Shown: one piece after another, positions 56,103 through 64,000 of the stretch
Layout of the letters: every line of letters begins with the position of its first letter
Position numbering within the stretch: position 1 is the first letter of the stretch
Source of the DNA: Ligula intestinalis
Taxonomy: Eukaryota; Platyhelminthes; Cestoda; Diphyllobothriidea; Diphyllobothriidae
Assembly (NCBI GenBank): GCA_036362985.1
Contig: JAYGXS010000008.1
Coordinates: forward strand, 25,578,295 to 25,642,294
DNA length: 64,000 nt
Direction of reading: 5' to 3'
The notes under the pieces: model-generated
What the model saw: only the letters and a program-made list of their open reading frames with translations
What the model was told of the DNA's origin: nothing
Databases searched by the model: none
Position numbers and translations under genes: made by a program

Positions 56103-57525
56103 AGCTACTTCTGGCCCTTAATCTGCCCTGAGGAACCAGAGCTTGATTCGGTTTTCTCTTCTTTCAACAATCATCCACCTTAATGATTGACGCAGCGCAC
56201 GGCCACTTTATTAGTTTTAACATGACACGCGATGTGGTGTGATTCTCTAGAAACCTACGAGCATGAAGCTGGGACCAAGCGAACTTGCTTGGAGAAATGC
56301 AACGAGCGATGCCTCTGCGGCATGTGGGCATTGTCACGCCATCCAATGCTTAAGTACAACTGGGCGCCTCCGCAATTCAGAGCTAGTATCAGTCCCTGAA
56401 TAAACGCTTAAAACATTGATGCACATCATTCAGTGGTGGCAGGAACTGTTCAAGGTCACGTCTTCTGTTGATTTCCATCTGTCTGTAATGTTTTGAGTGC
56501 AGTTGAGTCTGGGGGTGACAAGCAGACCCATTTACCCGCATTTCAGGTAATGAGCGAGTCAATAGCAGACACCTTTGTCCGATTGTGGAGCTTCTGGTCA
56601 GTCAGTGCGTGTTTGTGTGTGTCTTTGCGCGACATTGAATCTTTCTCCCAGAGCGTGCATGTACCCGGTCACCTGCAGCTAATCAGTGAACTGATGCAGT
56701 TTGATTGGCTACGTTTCACAAGACGGGCGTTTCACGGCACCAGCTTGGTGCCGAACTGGATTTACCGTTTAATTGGCGATCTATCACAAGACCAGCGAGA
56801 ATGGATTGAACCTGCTCAGCGAGGTTCCACTGTTGATGGGACGATCGGGCGACTAATAAACGAGGACTAAGATGACCGGAAAAAGAGTTGTGTACGTTTG
56901 CATTACAGCGTCGTTGAAAATTATGTCTGTTGTGGATATTCCATTGTGAGGACAAAAGTGCTGAAAACCAGAAAGTTAACGCCAACGCCTTCTTCCTCCA
57001 ACCTGGAATAAGCGGTATATTCCTCTTCTCTGGCACAGCACAAACGCACCGATTATTAAACTACCCCTTGACAGAACGCTTATACTGGCTACTATGTTGA
57101 TTATAAGTTAACTTGATTTATAGTAAAATTCCCCTCTCCTTGATATTGACGTTGGCTTTTCCTGAGGTAAAGGCTTGAATTTGGTTATGGACCTCAAAAA
57201 TTATTCTCATGACAGTATACCAGCTATATTCACTGTCTTGAACTACAGAGTTCGGTCGAGCTTTGGCTTTCTACCCCGACAACGATATATTTGAAAGCCG
57301 GCGCGCCATTTTTATGGATGAAAATTGTGTGATAAGTACATGAATTGGCTAACACTGCTCAATACAGACTTATTTTATCACTTTTTGTTTAATTGAACAT
57401 TGATCTGTACATTATGCCAGCCCCGTTTTGAAAAAAACAAAATATATGGTCACTTTAAATGTCTCTTGTTTTCTGGGCATGTTTTTCGCTTTTCCTGTCA
57501 CCTGATAAAAGGGCAAACATTTTTG
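56103..57525 (+). repeat. Tandem duplication, unit B
   Basis: Uninterrupted partner of unit A, about 1.4 kb. The ORF at 56493-56870 is not supported by its counterpart in unit A, so it is not called a gene. Confidence 0.75.
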
Positions 57526-58121
57526 TAGGCAGTTTATACGCAAAGAGCTTTGGGAAGTTATTTTTAGCCTATTTTATCTCACACTCCACGAGGGCTGTAA
57601 TCATTTACCTTTGATTATTTTATACGTCTGCTATAAACTTTTATCTGTGGCATTTGAACATGCCCATACTGCTTTTCCTCACCTGGTTGTGCTGAAATTC
57701 TTTTAAATAATTCAAAATCGCAAAAATTCCTGAGCTTGGATACCTGGGGATGTTGAACTGCTGCTCGGTACTGAAATGTCAACCATCATAAGGTGTGGTT
57801 AGGATTTACATTATCATATCACCAACAAGGATTCTTCTCCCTTCCGTTTGCATTCCAAAACCGGGCTGACCTCCGCTGTTATTGGGGCCTGATAGTATTT
57901 GACAGCCTAACTGTCCATCTCGCACAAAAGTGTAGTAGTCCGCGCTGATTCATCATACACTTCCAAGCTTTGCACCCACGCGTGACCAACCACTCCGTGC
58001 GCGCTAGAGTCCTTTCTCACGCTTCCGGTCGGCTAGTCGCTTGAGACGCGCGTAAACTCGAAGCCAATCAGTGCACACCATTTCATTTTATTTATCGCAA
58101 GTACACAGTCCGCAGTCAGAG
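57526..58121. other. Unassigned stretch
   Basis: No feature was recognised. Confidence 0.3.
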
Positions 58122-58532
58122 TTTTGTGGGATACGATGTGGTCCAGCCAGATAATAGATAATGCAAAGTATCCCAACGAAAATAAGCAAGTAGATATGAT
58201 AAGGCCTGAAAGGCTAGATTTTATGGATGATTTAATGTAGTTTAGAATGAGTAGAATATAAGTAATATACAAGTGACTCTTAGAGAAGTGCAGTCCAGCC
58301 ATGAATGGGCAAGAGTCCAGAGGTGCAGTCCGGCAAATAGATCACCGGGTCCGGACAGCTTTAACCGAACAGTAGATCGTCGGTTCTGGGAGTGACTGAG
58401 CGCTAACAACTCCCCCGCAGTTTTGCACTGGCTTTGAGCAGTGATTGGCCAGTAAGCTAGACAGAGGGTGACCTTGAATGGCCTGTCCCCGCGGCGTCCC
58501 AAGAAAGCATGGCTTAGAAATACAAGGTCACT
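58122..58532 (+). repeat. Repeat family R-D, copy 2
   Basis: Same orientation and block order as 52660-53092; the core with CAGTAGATCGTCGGTTCTGG and AGCGCTAACAACTCCCCCGC is nearly identical. Confidence 0.65.
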
Positions 58533-58926
58533 AAAGCTTCCCAGCCACACCCATACACACTAGTACTATTTGCCTGAGGACACAGCGGTTGCTATCGCTT
58601 GACAGAGCCTGTTGTAAAGCTTAATTTCCCCGAAGTAAAGGCTGTTCCAGTCTTCCCTCATTTCTGATTCGAGAAGCCATCGTTTTGTCAACACAAGCAC
58701 CTTCAACAAAAGTCCCTTCACGTTTCTTGCCATCCTACAGAATAAACATGTGTTTTGAAGTTCATTACATCACCTCATTCGAGGGTAAAGATAGCTTATA
58801 AGCATAATCAGAGTATTCAAATAACCCAGAAAGCTGTAATACGCAAAATACAGTACTGTAGTAAATATTTCTTTTTCATGCAAGCTTAACTTTTTGCACC
58901 GGTGCCGGTAAACATAACTCCGAGTG

Positions 58927-59536
58927 TGTTAGGACGGCCCAGCACGCGAGTCGCCACTCTGGCCGTCCTGAGGGCAAGAAAACAAAGGAAGCCACAGGCC
59001 AGCTGGCAAAGGTAGAACTGGCAAAGATTAGGCCTTCAAATGGCTGACACGCGAGGATGCAAGGAAAGTCGCCGGCCGGGTTCTAAGGTTCCGCCTGGCC
59101 AGGGGGCACGAAGAGACGCATGCACATGCGCGCGTAACGGTGGGCGACATTTCATCCGGAGGACACCCCATGATGGCGTCTGCAGAGGGGTCAATAAGGA
59201 GCAAAGGCCGTTGTTCCTTAAATAAGCTGCCACCACTGCAGGCAGCACTCTGCTGCTGAGGACACAAGATTCCGCTGCGTGACGCACGGGACTCTGTTGC
59301 CCTGGATGAGAGACCTGCTGTTGGTCGAGACGAGAACGACAAAAGAACACAATCTGCTGATGGACACAGGACGAGCTGCAGACAAGAGCGAGTTGTAGAC
59401 ACTACCAAACTACAGACAAGTTCGAGCTGCACAGGAGAACAAGCTGCCGGATACACATAATACAGAGTTGATGTACAAGCAGAAACAAATATAGTAAACT
59501 ATCATCTGCTAACCTGTATGCCTTCCTTTCCTAACA
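58927..59536. repeat. Probable solo LTR, 610 bp
   Basis: It starts TGTTAGGA and ends TCCTAACA, an 8-bp inverted TG...CA pair as in LTRs of Gypsy-type elements. A TATA-like TTAAATAA lies at about 59218. There is no second LTR or pol sequence nearby, and the 5 bp on each side (GAGTG, TACGA) do not match, so an old or rearranged insertion, or chance termini, remain possible. Confidence 0.4.
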
Positions 59537-61306
59537 TACGAATGGGGGATATATCAAGTGTCGACGCAGGCACACACACACGGTAATAATTGAGGGCTTA
59601 GGCTTACTTTAGTGATGCGTATAACCTATGTTTACCCCTTCTTATGGTATATGAGGCTAGGCTCAAAGTCGCAACTCTTACTTCATGAGTTGAGGGGACA
59701 ATTGCGATCAATTTTCGGGGACGTTTCTCAGCGGGTGCGCGCTGCCAACCAACGTGCTATTTGGTTACGTGTTACGTACTCACCGAGGCCTCGAATACTC
59801 GTTTCCACTCTCTCTGGTCGTTAATTCGATAACAGAGATCGAAAACAGGCCACACACCTTGAGAGATGCAAACACTGGGCTAGTCGATGCAGAATCGATT
59901 TTTCGACTTTTTGATATGTGATAAGTGTGATTTGGTACCGGCCAAAAATCGATGGCTAGGGAGGAGCCTTCAAGACAAATCGATTTGATGAGGTTGACTT
60001 GAAAGCCAATTGGAGACCGTTCTTAGCTTAAACCTGTTTAAGTGTCAGGAAAAGGAAGGTTTACTAAATCGGAAGTCGGCGAAGACAAAGAAGGTTGGAC
60101 GAGCTTTTTGCTGTAAGAAAAGAGCTTCAGAAAATGATTCTATCAAGTGCTTGCTTGCAAGTCTTAGGCCTGCATGCGTACAGGCGCTTTTCTTGTCTGC
60201 AGCCACTCAGTGAATGCACCATCGTGTGCTGTAGAGCACAGGGTGGACATCATTCGAATCGACGGCAATATGAACTTATACTGGAATTTAGCGTAAGGAT
60301 GTTTATAATCCGTGAGAGATCGTTCCTTTTTTCGTGTTCTAAATGGGCTAGGGAGGCGAGGGGGTGTGTCGGTCACATTAGCAATGCCCACTGAAATGTT
60401 TGTCGCCAGCGGTTATGTCCAAAGGATAAACCTATTTTGGAAGATTCGGTCTCGATTAAAATTGGAAAGGTTGGCCATTTGTTTGAATTCCCTAAAAATA
60501 AGGAACATGTACTCTGCTGAAGAGGAAGGAACCACCCTTTCGCTGAAACCCGGAGCAGTTTTTTAGTATATTTGTTTACTTCTAGGCTCAGTTCTAAGAT
60601 AAAAAGCAGAACAGAGTGGCAAAATATCATCGACAATTTTGAGAACGCTAATAATTTTCCATCTTTTCCGTTTAAAGCCAATGTTTTTCACAAATTCCTC
60701 CCTTCTCCCTGCATTCGGTCCCGTAGTAGAGGAATGCTATCGCAAAGTGTTAAGGCTACGAAGGTTTAACCCTAAAGGCCGCGATCTTCCATGTCCGGTC
60801 CCTTAAGAAAGGAGAGAGAAGTCATGGGAAGGCCAGAGTGTCAGGAGGAAGTTGCCACTCGGTGTGGAATGGCGTTCAAACGTAAGGGCCGTGTGACAGC
60901 GCGGTGTCGTCAAGTTCACCCCGCTCGGGGCAAAATCCAGAGTGTTGTCTAGAGGCAGTAATCCCAGGCGGCTGCCGAATGCTCTCCTAGGCTCGGCACC
61001 CTTGATGGTGATTGGTTGGACCGCGCGAGCTGGGCGTACCGGTGTGTGCGGTCCGTGTTTTGCGCGCCAACTTGTGTCTGGCCTGAGTCACGCCAAAAAC
61101 TGCCTTCGCGCAAAGGTCTTATGCTCTAAGTGTCCTTGTCTGAGGCGGCAAGAATTAGGAGGGTGTCGGGGCAGCAGTGATCACTACAATGTCACCCTAA
61201 TGACGACTGAACTGTAACCCTGATCTGGTGTCGGTGCAGCGCGTCTAGCTCGCAACCCGTTGTAGAGGGTTCTACTTGGGCGATTGCCCTAGTAATAATC
61301 AGGCAT
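59537..61306. other. Unassigned stretch
   Basis: Overlapping ORFs of 60-100 codons around 60010-60680 and 60942-61217 show no domain. No RNA gene was seen. Confidence 0.3.
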
Positions 61307-61695
61307 CTCAAAAGAAAATGAAGCGAGCACTGAAACAAGAGTTTTATTGTCCTGAGGTTTCAGATTTCCTCGGGAATCCTTAATCATAGGTGATGATAAC
61401 ACATTCATGGTCATGCGCAGATAGGGTGGAGACATGCACAAGCTGCACAGTATTTATAGTTCACATATAGGTCGCTATGAACTTTAAATACCGTGCAGCC
61501 TGTGCATGTCTCCATCATATCTGCGCACGACCATGAATAAGTTACCATCAACTATGATAAAGGATTTCCGAGGCGATCCGAAACGTCAGGACAATAAAAC
61601 TCTTGTTCCAGTGCTCGCTTCTTCTTCTTCTTCTTCTTCTTCTTCTTCTTCTTCTTCTGAACTGTTTCCTGGAACTCGAATATTCCCTCTATTGG
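61307..61695 (-). mobile_element. Miniature Penelope-like element 3, 389 bp
   Basis: Flanked by an 11-bp duplication TAATCAGGCAT (61296-61306, 61696-61706). On the minus strand: head TTCCAGGAAACAGTTCAGAA, (GAA)n (61618-61658), then two inverted copies of about 145 bp (61478-61618 against 61318-61465). Each arm ends in GAAAC(G/C)TCAGGACAATAAAA-type text, as at Penelope-like ends. The head matches those of elements 1 and 2 (TCCCAGGAAGCAATTGAGAA). Confidence 0.8.
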
Positions 61696-62164
61696 TAATC
61701 AGGCATTATAACCCGAACTGCAAGGTGGAAAATGCCAGTTCCAGAAGCCAATTGAGCTCCTCTCAGCGAACACAGGCCCCATCCCCTTTTTTGCTTGTTT
61801 GCGTACCCCCAATGACCCTGTGATCCAGGAATGCCGTGGAGGTGGTTGCTTCTGGCCTGACCCCTAAAACTATCCTTTGTCATTCTGGGTTTGATGCCCC
61901 TCTAGCAGTAAGATTTGAATTTACTTAAGTCAACACAGCAAGCCAAGACAGTAAAATGCTCCAATGCATAGGGGGACTAGGGGGAGAGAGAGGGAGAGAC
62001 TCGTTTTATTTTGAAGACAGCTTCCAAAGTGCTCAGCACAAAATGACTATATCGCGTTGTTTTAAAGCTGGTAAGAGTTAACCAAAATGGCTGCGATCTT
62101 CTAAGCCCGGTTACTTAGGAGATGAGATAGGGAAAAGCATTGGGAAGGGCAAAAAAGTAGGAAG

Positions 62165-62425
62165 AATGTTTTCTTTACAGAATGGATTGGAGAAGAGGTG
62201 TTAGGAAGTTGACTACCAGACGATCGCACAACCACAAGCCAGCAGACAGCGTCTGGAGTGAGGTCTGCTCGGCCGTCGTCAAATGAGGTCCAGTGTGAGT
62301 CGGTCTGTGATTGCCTCTTACAGAGACTGGGAAAAGCGAGCCTTCCGAAAGTGTGCTTTTACTTGAGCTAGGCATGACAGGCGTTCACAAGTGCACTTCG
62401 TGTTGAGCTAGTCACTTCAACTCCA
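62165..62425 (-). repeat. Repeat family R-C, copy 2
   Basis: Reverse-strand partner of 24905-25150. Confidence 0.55.
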
Positions 62426-63489
62426 TCCACTGGGACCACGGGATAAAATGATGAAATACTGACAACTCTAGGGATTTTCAAAAAATGCATATATGTTATG
62501 GAGACAGGTTCAGTCTCGACTTCTGTATTTCTTTAGCCTGCATGGATATGCTGATATGGCGATGTACCGTGCAACATATGTTGGAAGTATTGACGCATAG
62601 TGCTGCAAGACTTAACAGCCATTAATTCAGAAGGAAGGGCATGGGCGATCTCATAAAGAATTCGATCCACGAACAGTTTGGATTTTGTAAAGTGTCTGCG
62701 TTTTATAATATCAGATTAAAAAGCATAAAAGCACTGGTTACTCAAGAGCGCATTCGAAAGTGCGTTTAAAAAACGCTATGTCCTTTTACGCTCGTCTGGA
62801 TAACTAACCAAATGACAGTAGAGCACGAGGTAGAGAATGCAAGCATCTATAAATCGTTAAAATAGGGCTTGAAGCGGCTAATCGGAATATATACAATAGG
62901 CATCTCTGAATTTTAATAAACAGGGTTTCAATATTAATAGTAACTGCAAGATAGGATCTAAACGTAATGTCTAGGCTCCGGAAGGAAGATACCTCATTAG
63001 ACAGGCTGTCTAGGACTTCAGGACTGGGAGAGAGTCGCAATCAGAAAACATGCTAGACTGGCATCTGATTATTCAGAAGTAGACCATAAGCTAACGACCG
63101 CAAATTCAATTTTGTTTCACCTGGCAAAAAAAACTGCCTACCAAGATGGCCGGATAAGTTTTTAGGTTACCTAAAAGTACTTAATATTCAACGATGAACT
63201 TGCAGCTGCATTGATTTTTCAGTGGGTACTTTTACTACCGAGAGCCAAAACAATCTTTTTGTATGCAAATCCCATACGATTTTAGTAAAGTACATGTTTG
63301 CTGCCTGTGGAATTTATTTTATGGGACTGAAATGTAGGCCAAACCAAAGCTGAACAGTTCATATGCTAGGACACATTTTTATGTCTATATGGTAATGCAT
63401 TCTTAGGAGACCGTATGAATATACATTCCCCCTCCCCGCTCAAGTGTCTAGCGGAATTCGTAATTAAAAGTTTAAGGCTTGACTGATGA
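62426..63489. other. Unassigned stretch
   Basis: No feature was recognised. Confidence 0.3.
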
Positions 63490-64000
63490 ACAGGTAAGTA
63501 ATGAGTGTGAGAAAAAGACGACTCGATCGCTGGGACAATACTTTTTTTGGCTGACGTTACGACATCCGTCGTGGATTCATCATCAGAGACATTAGCAGAA
63601 AACGGTAGCAGAAACGAGTAATACATGCACAGGAGTTTACAGTATTTATAGGATACAGCCATTACTGCAAACATACAGCGACAATTAACGTTCATTGCCT
63701 TCTTGCGCTTGAATAGTTTGTTAGACGGCACGCGGGCTCTGACCTGTTGAACTTTCATCACCCGTGGTGGACTCCGGCGTGATGATTACTCGGCCATCTA
63801 GCCCTCCGGTGTTGGTGTAGGACGACGCGGTAGCCTCTCCGTTCCCCAAGTTGCTACTCGCTTTGACCTAATTGAGTCTCAACACCTGGGCTGAATGGGC
63901 TATCGGCAGTAAGTCGCGAATGCCAATCACCAAATACGTAGGGACATGTCCATAAATCGCCAAATACGCAGGGATCTGCGTTGTGACAGGTCGGGAAGTC
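63490..64000 (-). mobile_element. Penelope-like terminus, running off right edge
   Basis: On the minus strand 63521-63600 reads CTGATGATGAATCCACGACG, GATGTCGTAACGTCAGCC and then TATTGTCCCAGCGATCGAGT. It closely matches the inverted arms of the element at 36084-36319 but is single and attached to longer sequence. The remaining bases to 64000 would then be the 3' UTR or terminus of a larger element whose body lies beyond the window. It includes a possible decayed hammerhead core. Confidence 0.5.

Noticed and set aside
56493..56870. 125-codon ORF in tandem unit B
   Set aside because: The collinear unit A does not keep this frame, so it is unlikely to be coding.
61478..61620. Hammerhead ribozyme in the arms of mini-element 3
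   Set aside because: GAAAC(G/C)TC and a GGATT/AATCC-like stem are present, but both arms read CTATGAT(A/T)AA where CTGATGA is needed, so the core is absent.

Overview
This is a repeat-packed stretch of a eukaryotic, probably flatworm, genome. The taxon is an inference. It rests on Penelope-like retroelements with GIY-YIG ends, RTE and CR1-type LINEs, a ZBED/GTF2IRD2-like hAT, and a tRNA-derived SINE carrying a hammerhead ribozyme with the layout known from the Schistosoma Sm-alpha repeats. The style of the repeats near 11.7-13.8 kb suggests a diphyllobothriid-type tapeworm, but I cannot confirm that. There are no operons, prokaryotic promoters or CRISPR arrays.

Only one host gene is convincing: a tetraspanin on the + strand, spread over seven recognisable coding exons from 10392 to 27238. 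Splice phases match at the five clear junctions, and the third exon end is tentative. The exons join into about 245 residues with the EC1 loop, TM2 with a Cys-Cys-Gly, TM3, an EC2 loop with CCG, PxxCC and GC cysteine motifs, TM4 and a short cytoplasmic tail. The first coding exon (start Met and most of TM1) was not found. The introns (1.0-5.3 kb) are filled with MITEs, SINEs and LINE pieces.

Layout. 1-902: minus-strand ORF running off the left edge, resembling a LINE ORF1 protein, with a tRNA-like sequence over its start. 1.5-7 kb: SINEs and a tandem duplication (4545-5945 / 6085-6935) whose first copy is split by a 577-bp foldback transposon. 9.5-27.2 kb: the tetraspanin gene. 27.2-30.3 kb: little recognisable. 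30.3-31.3 kb: a broken Penelope-like element ending in a 212-bp (GAA)n tract. 34.5-38.0 kb: a complete but dead hAT element with 8-bp target-site duplications (TSDs), carrying a nested SINE and a nested miniature Penelope-like element. 40.2-43.6 kb: a decayed CR1-type LINE. 44.5-45.5 kb: a second Penelope-like remnant. 45.9-53.5 kb: SINEs and a foldback element. 54.1-57.5 kb: a second tandem duplication, again with a foldback insertion in one copy. 58.9-59.5 kb: a probable solo LTR. 61.3-61.7 kb: a third miniature Penelope-like element. 63.5-64 kb: a Penelope-like terminus running off the right edge.

The most interesting theme is ribozyme-bearing and Penelope-derived small elements. A SINE family (six copies) combines a pol III promoter-like head with a type I hammerhead fold, with all core bases kept in two copies. 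Two Penelope-like remnants carry hammerhead-like cores of a different stem II type. Three miniature elements share a head, a (GAA)n tract and an inverted pair of Penelope-like termini, each flanked by 11-12 bp TSDs.
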